Below, in pieces: positions 20,633 to 30,226 of a DNA stretch of 64,000 nt. The DNA is taken from positions 628,297-692,296 of the forward strand of contig JAFKLR010000004.1 in the NCBI GenBank assembly GCA_017304685.1, given 5' to 3'. The stretch is from Sphingobacteriia bacterium. Its GTDB lineage: Bacteria > Pseudomonadota > Alphaproteobacteria > Rickettsiales > 33-17. Made by a program: the position numbers and the translations under genes. Position 1 is the stretch's first letter. Every line of letters begins with the position of its first letter. Below the pieces are notes generated by a model. It saw only the letters and a program-made list of their open reading frames with translations, had not been told where the DNA came from and made no database searches.

Positions 20633-21250
20633 TTATTTTATAAGGTTTAATTTTAGTAAAATATCCTTTACTTCTTTAGGACCATTTGCTTGATAAGCAT
20701 TAATACCAAATTCTTTGGCAGTAGATATATTTTTTTCAATATCATCAAAAAAAATGGTTTCTTCTGGGATAATATTATTTGTCGTAAGCAAATATTGATA
20801 AATCACTTTTTCAGGTTTTAGACTTTTAGCATTATAGGAAATAATTATATCAGAAAATTTACTGCTAATATCCTTATAATTTTTATAAAAATATTCTATA
20901 AAATTTGGAAAATTATCGGTTAAACCGTAAAGTTTATAATTATTATCTTTTAATTGGTTTATAAGTTCAAAAGCTCCGTCAAGGGGTGCAATCTTTTTAG
21001 GTAAAAATTCTTTTATATAAATTTTTAATTTTGTCTTATTAATTCCAGTAATTTCATTGTAACTATCAATTAATTCTTTAAAGGTTATTATGCCTCGATT
21101 ATATCCACGCCAAAGCTCACTTCCTTTATCGGAAAAATGAAGATCCATACCGCGAGGGTCATCAAAAAAATATTCTTTAATAAAATTTTTCGGATTCCAT
21201 AAAAATAAAATATTGCCAAAATCGAATAATATATTTTTTATTTGAGTCAT
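20633..21250 (-). CDS. HAD-superfamily hydrolase (YihX/HAD-IA-like)
   Basis: 205 residues with HAD motif I as FDFGNILF (the Asp nucleophile is intact; the usual second acidic residue two positions later is Gly-Asn, as in the YihX/epoxide-hydrolase-like subgroup). Motif II lies in the YGLTDN strand, motif III Lys in SLKPEKVIYQYLL, and motif IV as FFDDIEKN. The cap is helical (about 20-95). It is probably a sugar or nucleotide monophosphatase; the substrate is unknown. AAAGGAG precedes the ATG. Confidence 0.88.
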   Translation of the reverse strand: MTQIKNILFDFGNILFLWNPKNFIKEYFFDDPRGMDLHFSDKGSELWRGYNRGIITFKELIDSYNEITGINKTKLKIYIKEFLPKKIAPLDGAFELINQLKDNNYKLYGLTDNFPNFIEYFYKNYKDISSKFSDIIISYNAKSLKPEKVIYQYLLTTNNIIPEETIFFDDIEKNISTAKEFGINAYQANGPKEVKDILLKLNLIK

Positions 21251-21330
21251 AATAATTACTCCTTTGTCACTATATAAATAGTAAGAATTACTGATAATAT
21301 AAAATTAGTGGGATAATTATAATTATACTC

Positions 21331-23316
21331 TTATCCAACTAGAATTACATCATTATTTTCGGGTAAATATTCAGCTAAAGAGGGTAAAGTGTTATTAATA
21401 TCAACTAACTCTGCATTTGAACCCTCATAAGTAAGATTAATGTTATTATTCTCTAACTGAAATTCTTGAGTGTTAGAGTTTTCTAATGCAATTTCATCAT
21501 AATTTTCTAAAGTTGAAGTATAAAAATTTAATATACTAGTTGAGGGTTCTTCTTCTTTAAACATATCAAATAAAAGCTCATCTTTTTGATTTTGATGATA
21601 TTCAGCTAATTTTTCTTTAGTAACTGCTATTTGAGGTGTTGAAGTACTATTATCGGATAATTCCTTACCATTATCTAATTCCTCAAAATCCTTTAAATGG
21701 GTTATAATTTCTGGTTTAAAAGGGTTGTATTCATGTTTTGTATTATCATTCCAGATAACCATTTTTCCTGTTAAAGGATTCAGAACTATTTTAGAATCTA
21801 CTTTTATTTCACTAGAATAATTTTTATCTAATTCTCTTTTTATATAAGTAGGGTTTTTATAAAATTGAATAACTTTATAAGAGTTAGAATTTAATGCTTG
21901 AATTTTATAAGCTCCATATATGTCATGAGACGATATTTGGTCTAAAGCAAATTCATGCTCTCCTGCAGTTAACGCATCATAACTTAGCATAGCAATTCCC
22001 TGCTGACCTGTTTTTGGATGAATTTCTAAAATATAAGATTCACCCGACCTTTCATATGGATTATTAACGCTAAATCTAAGAGCAACTCCTAAATGATAGC
22101 TAGTTGAAGTAACTGCATTATAATCAGTTGTAATATTACCTGAAAATTTATTGACTACGTGAAAATCTAAAAAGCTGCCATGTCCTTTAATGGGCCTGTG
22201 GGTGGTATTAAATATATTATTTATATCAAAATCTTCAGGTAATAATAATCCACGCCATAACACTTCATTGCCATTAAAGGTAATTTCTTCAACGTTATTA
22301 AATAATTTTATTTCATTCGCTATTTCATTATGAAGGGAAGCGCATATTAAATCATCTACTTTATATTCAATAGACGATAAGTCATTTTCAGCTAATTTAA
22401 ATCTTTCCACAATTTTACAAAGACGTGCAAGTTTAACTTCGTCTAAGTGAAAATTTTGTTTTAAATGTGCTTCAAATTCTTCTTTATTATAATTTTCTAA
22501 AATAGAAGAAAAATTTTCTTTATTTTGATATAGTTTTATTAGTTCATCTTTAGAAAAATATTTTTTAATACGGTTTAAAATTAGAGTTTCTCTTAATTGT
22601 TTAGCAGAAGAAATAATTTCACTTTCATTGCTTTTTAGTAATGTGTTTTTAAATATATTTTCTAAAGCTTCTTTTACGTTTTTTTGCTCAACATCCGATA
22701 ACTTAAACTTTGAATCTATTTTTATAAATTCATTTGAAGCAGCTTTATTTGCGCCAAAATAGATTAGCGATTTTATATATTGATTATTTTTTATTTTTGC
22801 TAGCTGGTTTGGTAATTTATGAACTCTAGTATATTGGTTAAAATCTAATTCGTAATACTTATTAGGATCATCAACAAAAGATTTTAAAGATTCATTAAGC
22901 TCTACTTTAGCTTTGTAATGTAAAATGTTTACCATTGCTTGATAAATCATTGGAGTTGAGGTTTTTGTAATCTCAAAATTTTTATCAGAATTTCTTTCTA
23001 ATATAGTTGTAATGCGATGTATCAAATTTTCTAATAAATTATTAAAAATTAAAGGTTTAGTGTTTTGTTTTGAAACTTGAGGTAATAAATTTTCTTCATC
23101 TCTTGGAATATCTTTAAAGATTTCAGAAGTATTATTAAGTTTTAAATTTAAAGGATTTTCACTTTGTCGGTTATCATTTTGAATCTTAAGTGATTTGATG
23201 TTTAGTCTTTCAGTAAGATTTTTTATATGTTTTATTTCAGTTTGTGAGGTTAAATCACTGAAATCTATAATATCTTCATTTAATATTACATTATTATTAT
23301 TAAGTGTTTCAATCAT
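21331..23316 (-). CDS. Predicted ADP-ribosyltransferase effector
   Basis: 661 residues. Residues about 345-475 carry the three-part signature of arginine-type (R-S-E) mono-ADP-ribosyltransferases. The Arg strand is EVLWRGLLLP (Arg355), the STS motif is NAVTSTSYHLGVALRF (Ser404-Thr405-Ser406), and the catalytic loop is AGEHEFAL, with Glu453 and Glu455 spaced as E-X-E. The linking strand SYILEIHPK is also typical. The first 340 residues are helical and polar with no signal peptide. The tail after 480 is acidic and low in complexity. E-X-E enzymes usually modify arginine, so a host G-protein or actin-like target is possible (inference). It stands alone between pyrE/HAD and recA. A self-immunity hydrolase is not adjacent. 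Confidence 0.7.
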   Translation of the reverse strand: MIETLNNNNVILNEDIIDFSDLTSQTEIKHIKNLTERLNIKSLKIQNDNRQSENPLNLKLNNTSEIFKDIPRDEENLLPQVSKQNTKPLIFNNLLENLIHRITTILERNSDKNFEITKTSTPMIYQAMVNILHYKAKVELNESLKSFVDDPNKYYELDFNQYTRVHKLPNQLAKIKNNQYIKSLIYFGANKAASNEFIKIDSKFKLSDVEQKNVKEALENIFKNTLLKSNESEIISSAKQLRETLILNRIKKYFSKDELIKLYQNKENFSSILENYNKEEFEAHLKQNFHLDEVKLARLCKIVERFKLAENDLSSIEYKVDDLICASLHNEIANEIKLFNNVEEITFNGNEVLWRGLLLPEDFDINNIFNTTHRPIKGHGSFLDFHVVNKFSGNITTDYNAVTSTSYHLGVALRFSVNNPYERSGESYILEIHPKTGQQGIAMLSYDALTAGEHEFALDQISSHDIYGAYKIQALNSNSYKVIQFYKNPTYIKRELDKNYSSEIKVDSKIVLNPLTGKMVIWNDNTKHEYNPFKPEIITHLKDFEELDNGKELSDNSTSTPQIAVTKEKLAEYHQNQKDELLFDMFKEEEPSTSILNFYTSTLENYDEIALENSNTQEFQLENNNINLTYEGSNAELVDINNTLPSLAEYLPENNDVILVG

Positions 23317-23456
23317 GCATTTACTACTTTCTTAATATTTTTTGTGTATTGTATTAATTCATAGTAAATTTGTCAATGTGTCGCTTACGATTTTTAAATT
23401 TATTATAATGTGTAGGTGAGGCAATAAAATATAAGCTTTTGTATTTTAATAAAAAA

Positions 23457-23487
23457 TATAGGGATTTTATTGAATAAAATCCCTATA
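23457..23487 (-). terminator. Terminator after recA
   Basis: A 13-bp perfect stem (arms 23457-23469 and 23475-23487, loop 5 nt) containing TAGGGAT/ATCCCTA. On the minus strand it is followed by six U. It lies 10 bases after the recA stop and ends the cckA-recA transcript. Confidence 0.9.
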
Positions 23488-23497
23488 AAATAAGGAT

Positions 23498-24526
23498 TTA
23501 AGCGTCTACCTCTGCTAATGAGGCATCAGTATCAGTAAAGATACTTGAAGCGGTAGATTGTTGTCTAATTTGTGTTTCTATTTTCTCTAAAAGATCTGGA
23601 TGTTCTTTTAAATAAACTTTTACATTCTCACGACCTTGACCTATTTTCTCGCCGTTATATGAGAACCAAGAACCTGCCTTCTCCATAATACCTAATTTGA
23701 CGCCAATATCTATAATTTCTCCAAGTTTAGAAATACCTTCTCCATACATGATATCAAAATCTACGGTTTTAAATGGAGGTGCAACTTTATTTTTAACAAT
23801 TTTAACACGGGTTTGGTTACCAGTAATTTCTTCTTTATCTTTTATCGCACCAACTCTTCTAATATCCATACGAACCGAAGCGTAGAATTTTAACGCATTA
23901 CCACCAGTTGTAGTTTCTGGGTTTCCAAACATTACGCCAATTTTCATTCTTATTTGGTTAATGAAAATAATGGTACAATTAGATTTAGAAATAGAACCGG
24001 TAAGTTTACGTAGTGCTTGGCTCATAAGTCTTGCTTGAAGACCCATATGTGAATCACCCATTTCACCTTCAATTTCTGCTTTAGGAACAAGTGCAGCAAC
24101 ACTATCTATAATAATCAAATCTACAGCGCCTGAACGTACAAGTGTATCAGCTATTTCTAATGCTTGTTCACCTGTATCAGGTTGTGAAATTACCAATTGA
24201 TCAATATCAACGCCAAGCTTTCTAGCATATACTGGATCAAGAGCATGTTCAGCGTCAATAAATGCGCATGTTCCACCTAACTTTTGTGCTTCAGCAATAA
24301 CGTGTAATGTTAATGTTGTTTTACCAGAGCTTTCTGGTCCAAAAATTTCAATAATTCTTCCTTTAGGTATCCCGCCAACTCCAAGGGCTATATCTAACCC
24401 TAATGAACCAGTTGGAATAGCTTCAACTTCAATATGTTCGCGCTGGCCCAGTTTCATTACTGAACCTTTACCAAAGGCTTTTTCAATTTGACTTAAAGCC
24501 GCGTCTAGTGCTTTCTGTTTATCCAT
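23498..24526 (-). CDS. recA: Recombinase RecA
   Basis: 342 residues, full length. The Walker A loop is GPESSGKTT (about 64-72), Walker B is [14 protein letters not shown], loop L1 lies in [20 protein letters not shown] and loop L2 in [22 protein letters not shown]. The acidic C-terminus is short. It is the DNA-strand exchange and SOS co-protease. It follows the hybrid kinase by 13 bases and precedes a strong terminator. No LexA box is visible in this short gap, so its promoter is probably farther upstream. Confidence 0.98.
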   Translation of the reverse strand: MDKQKALDAALSQIEKAFGKGSVMKLGQREHIEVEAIPTGSLGLDIALGVGGIPKGRIIEIFGPESSGKTTLTLHVIAEAQKLGGTCAFIDAEHALDPVYARKLGVDIDQLVISQPDTGEQALEIADTLVRSGAVDLIIIDSVAALVPKAEIEGEMGDSHMGLQARLMSQALRKLTGSISKSNCTIIFINQIRMKIGVMFGNPETTTGGNALKFYASVRMDIRRVGAIKDKEEITGNQTRVKIVKNKVAPPFKTVDFDIMYGEGISKLGEIIDIGVKLGIMEKAGSWFSYNGEKIGQGRENVKVYLKEHPDLLEKIETQIRQQSTASSIFTDTDASLAEVDA

Positions 24527-24539
24527 AATATTTTCCTAA

Positions 24540-26810
24540 TTATTTACTTTCAAGAACATCTTTAACTTTTTGCGCCAATTGTTTTAGATTAAATGGCTTA
24601 GCTAGAAAATGGAAATTACGGTTATTTTCGCCATATGTTTCAACAAAGGCATCTTCGCCATATCCAGATATAAATATTACCTTAATATCAGGGAATTGTC
24701 TAGTGACTTCTTTAATCATTGAAGGCCCATTTATGCCTGGCATCATTACATCAGTTATTACTAAATCAATTTGACCATTAAGCTCAATTAATTTCTCTCT
24801 TCCCTCAATTCCAGAAGCAGCTTCAAGTACTTCATATCCTTTACTTGTAAGAGCTTGTGCGGCAAACATTCTAACTGCATCTTCATCTTCAATAATTAAA
24901 ATTTGACCAGTACCTGTTAAATCAGGTGGAGCAAGTTTTTCGTCTTCTTTTAAATGAAGAACTTGTTCACCTTTTTCTGGTATATATCTAGGTAAATAGA
25001 TGTGAAATTCAGTACCAATATTTTCTTCGCTTTTAACGTATATATAGCCATTTGTTTGTCTAATTATTCCATACACCGTTGCAAGCCCAAGACCAGTGCC
25101 TGATCCGACTTCTTTAGTAGAATAAAATGGCTCAAATATTTTTTGTATTTTACTTTTTGATATTCCACACCCTGCATCTTTAATAATAATTCTTACGTAA
25201 TCTCCATTTTCAATTATTTCATCATCACTTGGAGGAATAAAATCATCGGGAATAGGGTGTTCTTTATCTAAAGTAGCATTTTCAGTTTTAATTAATAAAG
25301 TACCACCATTTTTACTCATAGCATCACGAGCATTCACAGCAAGATTAATAATAACCTGTTCAAATTGTCCTACGTCTACTTTAGTAAGCCATAAATTTCT
25401 TCCATGATAAATTTCAAGTTTTACGTTATCACTCATTAAACGATTAATAAGGCTCGCTATTTCGTCAAGTGGTTCGGTGATATCAATTATTTCAGTTTGT
25501 AATGTTTGCTTACGAGAAAACGCTAGTAACTGGCGTACAAGTCCTGCTGCTCTATTTACGTTTTGACGAATTTGCATAATTTCGGGAAAAGAGGTATCAC
25601 CTGGTCCATGTTTTAGTAATAAAAGATCACAAAAACCTATCATAGCGGTAAGTAGGTTATTGAAGTCATGAGCAACGCCACCTGCTAATTGCCCAATTGC
25701 TTGTAACTTTTGTGAATGAGCAGTTTGTTGGTCTACTAAAATATTTTCTATTTTATTTAAATATACAATAAATACTTCTTTATTTTCTATTCTTATAATT
25801 TCTTCTTGAACGCTCGGTTTTACTATAAAGCAATTATAATTTTTACTATTAATAGTAATTAAAATATTTTTAATATTATTAATTTTTGAATTAATTAAGC
25901 TAGATAATTTTTCTTTTACTTCTTTGGAAAATAAACTTGTTAAATCATTTTTTTCGGTAATATTTTGTTTAAAGAATGAATTTGCGAGTATAATATTTAA
26001 ATTTATATCAATAATACAAACAGCTTCTTTATTATTTTCAATTATTGCATGTAGTAATTTTTCTGAATTATATTGCTCTTTATAAACATAATAATTATTT
26101 ATATCTTCTACAGAAGATGAAAAAAGAGGTTTAAATTTATTATTCTCAGCAATTTCTTCTGAATTTAATGAATTAAAATAACTAAAATCTTGGCAAAATT
26201 TATTAGTAAATGTTATTTCTTTATCTTTATTAAATTTAACTACAGGTAACTGTATTTCATTAAGTAAATGAACTGCCGACATGTAAAGGTTTTTACTTAA
26301 TGAAATTAATATTATGAGATTATTATTATAATTTATTTTTTTTAGAGATAGATAGTAAGTATCATTTTCTGATTTGAAATTTAAAGTATTTGCTTCTTCA
26401 TTCTTAATAAATTTTTTTAATTTTTCAAAGTCGTTTATATCAATATTATAAATGTCTAAAATATTGTTTAGTTCAAGAAGTTTATATTCCGTTTCAGGAT
26501 ATGTAAATAAAACATCTAATGTAGGTGTTATAAATAAAACTAATTCGTAATTGTCTTGAATAAAATTTGTAATAACATCATTTTTAATTTTCAGTAGATT
26601 TTGTTTAGAAGTTATAAAATATATTATAAGGCAGTTGATAACTCCTAAGAAAGCAATGCAAAATAAAATAATATAATTATTTAAGTTACTAGCAGAATTA
26701 GAATTTATTATTATTATTTTTTTAAAGAAGAAGATTGCACCAATAATTATATGCATTAAAACAGTAATGCTAATAGCATTTATATTAAAATTGATACCAT
26801 TTTTCTTCAT
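24540..26810 (-). CDS. cckA: Hybrid sensor histidine kinase, CckA-like
   Basis: 756 residues. Two N-terminal membrane helices (about 12-35 and 46-66) are followed by poorly conserved PAS-like sensor regions to about 360. The dimerisation box HSQKLQAIGQLAGGVAHDFN follows, with His381, then the N, G1 (DAGCGISKSKI) and G2 (GSGTGLGLATVYGI) boxes, and a C-terminal receiver with phospho-acceptor Asp687 (ITDVMMPGINGPS). The H-box region is the alphaproteobacterial CckA pattern. CckA works through ChpT and CtrA in cell-cycle and flagellar control; neither is in the window. Flagellar genes lie directly upstream on the same strand. The sensor part is unusually Asn/Ile-rich. Confidence 0.9.
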   Translation of the reverse strand: MKKNGINFNINAISITVLMHIIIGAIFFFKKIIIINSNSASNLNNYIILFCIAFLGVINCLIIYFITSKQNLLKIKNDVITNFIQDNYELVLFITPTLDVLFTYPETEYKLLELNNILDIYNIDINDFEKLKKFIKNEEANTLNFKSENDTYYLSLKKINYNNNLIILISLSKNLYMSAVHLLNEIQLPVVKFNKDKEITFTNKFCQDFSYFNSLNSEEIAENNKFKPLFSSSVEDINNYYVYKEQYNSEKLLHAIIENNKEAVCIIDINLNIILANSFFKQNITEKNDLTSLFSKEVKEKLSSLINSKINNIKNILITINSKNYNCFIVKPSVQEEIIRIENKEVFIVYLNKIENILVDQQTAHSQKLQAIGQLAGGVAHDFNNLLTAMIGFCDLLLLKHGPGDTSFPEIMQIRQNVNRAAGLVRQLLAFSRKQTLQTEIIDITEPLDEIASLINRLMSDNVKLEIYHGRNLWLTKVDVGQFEQVIINLAVNARDAMSKNGGTLLIKTENATLDKEHPIPDDFIPPSDDEIIENGDYVRIIIKDAGCGISKSKIQKIFEPFYSTKEVGSGTGLGLATVYGIIRQTNGYIYVKSEENIGTEFHIYLPRYIPEKGEQVLHLKEDEKLAPPDLTGTGQILIIEDEDAVRMFAAQALTSKGYEVLEAASGIEGREKLIELNGQIDLVITDVMMPGINGPSMIKEVTRQFPDIKVIFISGYGEDAFVETYGENNRNFHFLAKPFNLKQLAQKVKDVLESK

Positions 26811-26932
26811 ACTTGTTTCCGTTATTCTGTAATGAATAGATATAATTAAATACGCATCATTTTTTGAAAAAGCAAGTCTAGTTAAAATTAATTAATTACG
26901 CCACATTTAAATAACTATTTTTTATTTCTTTT

Positions 26933-27715
26933 TTAGAAAGGCGATAAAATTTCTAACACTTGAGTTCCATAACGTGGCTGTTGAATTTCACTAATGCGGC
27001 CTCTACCACCATATGAAATTCTTAATTCTGCTATTTGATCAGAAGAGATGGAATTATCAAGGCTAATATCTTCAGGTCGAGCTATACCTTCAACTCCAAT
27101 TTCTCTAAGTTCATAGTTAACTCTTATCTCTTGTTTACCATTAATTACTAAATTTCCATTAGGAAGAATTTGTGTAATCATAGCGGCTATTTGGGTTTGT
27201 ATAGTTTCTTTCCTAGCAATTTTTCCTTCTCCACTATGATTGTTTGATCCTGCAATACTTGTAGCAGTATTTAAATCAACGGGTTGATCTCCTGGTTTAG
27301 GAAGAACACTTCTTACTGCTTTTTCAAAACCGAAAATATTAGGCATTCCTAAATTCTCATTAGTATTTCTTTTTTGTTCGGTTTTATTATCAAGATTTGC
27401 TTTATCTTCAATTTTTATATTAATTTTTACAATGTCTCCAACTCTTCTAGCTCTTTGATCTCTAAAGAAAGATCTACTACCAGATTCCCAAAGAGAATTA
27501 TGATTCCTAGGAGCGAAGCTTGCTAAATCATTTGTGTCACTGTTATTTGGATATTCTACTTTTTTATAATTAGGTGAGTTTAACGGCATGTCAGTGTGAT
27601 GTAATTCAGGCGCTTTACCAATTCTTTTTAATCGTTCACGGGTGTCAGTACAATTGACAATAGTCAAAGTTATTAGAGTTAATAAAGTAAATTTTAAACT
27701 ATATTTTATTCTCAT
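26933..27715 (-). CDS. flgH: Flagellar L-ring protein FlgH
   Basis: 260 residues. It has a lipoprotein signal ending at Cys22 (TIVNC), then the FlgH core SLWESGSRSFFRDQRARRVGD, VKINI, ITQILPNGNLVINGKQEI and the C-terminal YGGRGRISEIQQPRYGTQV. It forms the outer-membrane ring around the flagellar rod. Its start overlaps the flgA stop by 4 bases, which implies translational coupling. Flagellar genes are known in only part of the Rickettsiales, chiefly Midichloriaceae. Confidence 0.95.
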   Translation of the reverse strand: MRIKYSLKFTLLTLITLTIVNCTDTRERLKRIGKAPELHHTDMPLNSPNYKKVEYPNNSDTNDLASFAPRNHNSLWESGSRSFFRDQRARRVGDIVKINIKIEDKANLDNKTEQKRNTNENLGMPNIFGFEKAVRSVLPKPGDQPVDLNTATSIAGSNNHSGEGKIARKETIQTQIAAMITQILPNGNLVINGKQEIRVNYELREIGVEGIARPEDISLDNSISSDQIAELRISYGGRGRISEIQQPRYGTQVLEILSPF

Positions 27716-28392
27716 TGTAATACCGCTGTTTTGTTATCTTGGACAATAGCACTTATTACTATTCCACTACGATTATTTTTAACTTTTATAACATCGTTAA
27801 CAGCTCCATTTTCAAGAGCGATGCCAGACATTTTTATAACTAAACCATTTCGGTTATATAAAACATTTATTAATTCATTTTTACGAATTGCAGTGGGCGT
27901 ATATAATTCTCTATAATAAATTGTTTTGCCATTTTTAATATTAATTTTAGCCGATTTACCTATTATATGAGATTTTTCAGTAATGATATTTCCATGTACT
28001 TTGTTAGATGGGAAGTCTATTAAGGTAATATCTTCAGATCTTATAATTTCATCTTTTTGTATATCTCGAGTAAGAGTTGGAAGCAATACTCTAAAATTAA
28101 ATCTACCTTGATAAAGAAAGTTTTTTTCATTAATGCTAGTTAGCGCTCTAAAACCATAAGATTTTTGATCGATTATAATATTTTTTACACAAATATTTGA
28201 TGTGTCTTCACTATAATTTCCTAATCTGTCTAAATAAATATCTATAGCTTGAGGAAATACTTTTTGAACTTCTTCCGCAATCAAACTATTTAATTGTTTT
28301 ACATCACTAACAATCATTAAACACGAATCATCAGCACGTGAAATTTTAAAAAGTAATGATAAAAATAAAAAAGTTAAAAGTAAAAGTTTCAT
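27712..28392 (-). CDS. flgA: Flagellar P-ring assembly chaperone FlgA
   Basis: 226 residues. An N-terminal signal peptide (LLLLTFLFLSLLFKISRA) is followed by a SAF-domain C-terminal half: RDIQKDEIIRSEDITLID, IIGKSAKINIKNGKTIYYREL and the repeat-like GIALENGAVNDVIKVKN. FlgA is the periplasmic chaperone for FlgI, the P-ring protein, which is not in this window. Cotranscribed with flgH (4-base overlap). A strong hairpin separates it from flgG. Confidence 0.92.
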   Translation of the reverse strand: MKLLLLTFLFLSLLFKISRADDSCLMIVSDVKQLNSLIAEEVQKVFPQAIDIYLDRLGNYSEDTSNICVKNIIIDQKSYGFRALTSINEKNFLYQGRFNFRVLLPTLTRDIQKDEIIRSEDITLIDFPSNKVHGNIITEKSHIIGKSAKINIKNGKTIYYRELYTPTAIRKNELINVLYNRNGLVIKMSGIALENGAVNDVIKVKNNRSGIVISAIVQDNKTAVLQ

Positions 28393-28464
28393 ATTAAAAT
28401 ATTATAAAATTATATCCTTTTTTATAATACTAGAGAACTTTACTTTTAATTGAAAGCTTATTTT

Positions 28465-28509
28465 AAAAATATTACTAACAATTGCAATTTAATTGTTAGT
28501 AATATTTTT
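28465..28509 (-). terminator. Perfect 19-bp hairpin between flgG and flgA
   Basis: Arms 28465-28483 and 28491-28509 are perfect reverse complements with a 7-nt loop, flanked by A/T runs on both sides. It lies 11 bases after the flgG stop on the minus strand and probably ends the flgF-flgG transcript. It may attenuate read-through into flgA-flgH. The stem is AT-rich, so its strength is uncertain. Confidence 0.7.
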
Positions 28510-28519
28510 ATTAGGTTAT

Positions 28520-29308
28520 TTAACCTTTTACTTGATTTGCTGTTCTCATCATTTCACTTGCAGCCTGAATGAATGTTGAACAAAATTCATATGCTCTTTG
28601 TGCTCTAATTAAGCTTGTGATTTGAGTAACTATATTTACGTTAGAAAATTCTAACCATTTTTGTTTAATTGTTCCCATACCTTCTGTTCCTGGAAAAGCG
28701 GCAACTGCTTCGCCTGAAGATGGACTTTGTTTTAATAAGTTATCACCAATTGACTCTAAACCTTTTTCGTTAATAAATCTGTATAATTGAAATTGACCTA
28801 ATAATTGAGGATCTTCCTGATTAGGTAACTTAGCAAATACTTGACCTGATTCGTTTATTTCTAAAGAAATTGTTTGATCCGGAACAATAATACCAGGGCT
28901 TACAATATATCCAGATGAAGTAACGATTTCACCATTTTGGTTTACGTTAAAAGCACCTGCTCTTGTATAAGCAAATTCTCCGTCAGGCATTTCAATTCTA
29001 AATAAACCGCGCCCGCGAATTGCCATATCAGTATCATTCGCTGTTTCTTGTAATTCACCTTGAGTATTAATACGGTAGATGTTACCACTATTAACGCCGT
29101 GACCAACTTGCATCCCTGTAGGTATTGTAGTTCCCACATCAGAAGAAATTAAACCAACGCGTTTTACGTGATCATACATTAAATCCTGAAATTCAATACG
29201 CTGTTCTTTGTAACCAATAGTTTGGCTGTTTGCTATATTATTGGAAAGCACTTCAATGTGTTGCGCATATGCTTGCATTCCCGATGATGCTATATCCAAA
29301 TTAATCAT
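28520..29308 (-). CDS. flgG: Flagellar distal rod protein FlgG
   Basis: 262 residues, the usual FlgG length. N-terminal rod signature ASSGMQAYAQHIEVLSNNIA with NSQTIGYKEQRIEFQDLMY; central GVNSGNIYRINTQGELQETA and FRIEMPDGEFAYTRAGAF; C-terminal FSNVNIVTQITSLIRAQRAY ending in AASEMMRTANQ. It forms the distal rod that crosses the periplasm. Sixteen bases separate it from flgF, giving the usual alphaproteobacterial order flgF-flgG-flgA-flgH. Confidence 0.96.
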   Translation of the reverse strand: MINLDIASSGMQAYAQHIEVLSNNIANSQTIGYKEQRIEFQDLMYDHVKRVGLISSDVGTTIPTGMQVGHGVNSGNIYRINTQGELQETANDTDMAIRGRGLFRIEMPDGEFAYTRAGAFNVNQNGEIVTSSGYIVSPGIIVPDQTISLEINESGQVFAKLPNQEDPQLLGQFQLYRFINEKGLESIGDNLLKQSPSSGEAVAAFPGTEGMGTIKQKWLEFSNVNIVTQITSLIRAQRAYEFCSTFIQAASEMMRTANQVKG

Positions 29309-29323
29309 ATATTTCTACCTTTC

Positions 29324-30064
29324 TTATTGTTGTTTACCAAAAACTTTAATTGCATTTTTTTCCATATCATCTAATGAATTCACAAGGTTAGCTAATGTTC
29401 TTACATCGTTTTGAGCATCAACTAGTGAAGTCATTTCGGTTATTGAATCAACGTTGGATAATTCTAGCATTCCTTGATACACTGCGTATGTTTCATTTGG
29501 TGTTGGAGGAACTAATGCTTCATATAAATTGTTTCCAACTTTTTCTAACAAATGTTCGTTTTCAAAATACGCTATACCAAGTTGCCCAAGCTGCTCTTCT
29601 CTAAATGTTACTGAACCATCCTCTCTTATTACGATATCTTCTAATTTCATTTCTTCTAAATTTAAAGTGATCGCTTCACCGCCATTATTTAATACTGGAT
29701 AACCTTGTGAAGTAACTATTTGACCTGTAGCATTTAAGGTAAAATTACCAGCTCTTGTAAATCTTTCACCCATTGGAGTGTTTACTCTAAAGTAAAATCC
29801 TCTACCTTTAACCGCTACATCTAAAGTATTTTCAGTTTTAGTATATTGTCCTGCTCTATGAAGTTTAACAACGCTTGCTACATCTTGGCTAAAGCTAATA
29901 ATGTTATTATGAGTTGCATTGTGTAAATATTTATCAAATACAACTTTCTCAGATTTAAATCCTGGTGTATTTGCGTTAGCAACATTATTAGATAATACTT
30001 CTACTTTACGGAATAATCCGTTTTGTCGTGTTAAAAGTACATAGTTAGTATTATCAAATGCCAT
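29324..30064 (-). CDS. flgF: Flagellar proximal rod protein FlgF
   Basis: 246 residues of the FlgF/FlgG rod family, starting LLTRQNGLFRKVEVLSNNVA-NANTPGFKSEKV. It has the shared middle block GRGFYFRVNTPMGERFTRAG and the C-terminal YQGMLELSNVDSITEMTSLV. The shorter length and the divergent end distinguish it from FlgG. GAAGG lies before the ATG. First gene of the flgF-flgG pair, and divergent from csoR. Confidence 0.92.
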   Translation of the reverse strand: MAFDNTNYVLLTRQNGLFRKVEVLSNNVANANTPGFKSEKVVFDKYLHNATHNNIISFSQDVASVVKLHRAGQYTKTENTLDVAVKGRGFYFRVNTPMGERFTRAGNFTLNATGQIVTSQGYPVLNNGGEAITLNLEEMKLEDIVIREDGSVTFREEQLGQLGIAYFENEHLLEKVGNNLYEALVPPTPNETYAVYQGMLELSNVDSITEMTSLVDAQNDVRTLANLVNSLDDMEKNAIKVFGKQQ

Positions 30065-30166
30065 AAAATTCCTTCAAAAATATAACATAATTAATATAAG
30101 CAAAAAACGTGCCAAACATAAAAAATTTTATAAAAAAACAATAATTTGGTAAAAATATATTTTAGT

Positions 30167-30195
30167 TTGCATACCCATAGGGGGTATGCTATGAT
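30167..30195 (+). promoter_or_regulatory. csoR-copA promoter with embedded CsoR-type operator
   Basis: -35 box TTGCAT (30167-30172), 17-nt spacer and -10 box TATGAT (30190-30195). The spacer is filled by the inverted repeat GCATACCC-5 nt-GGGTATGC (30169-30176 and 30182-30189). A G/C-tract palindrome of this kind is the known operator style of CsoR repressors. A repressor bound here would cover both promoter boxes, and Cu(I) would release it. Confidence 0.88.
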
Positions 30196-30226
30196 ATGTT
30201 AAATTAAAGAATTTAAGGAAATGTTT

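Noticed and set aside
23498..30064. Integrated mobile element or genomic island around recA/flagellar genes
   Set aside because: No integrase, transposase, terminal repeats or tRNA target is present, and composition does not change.
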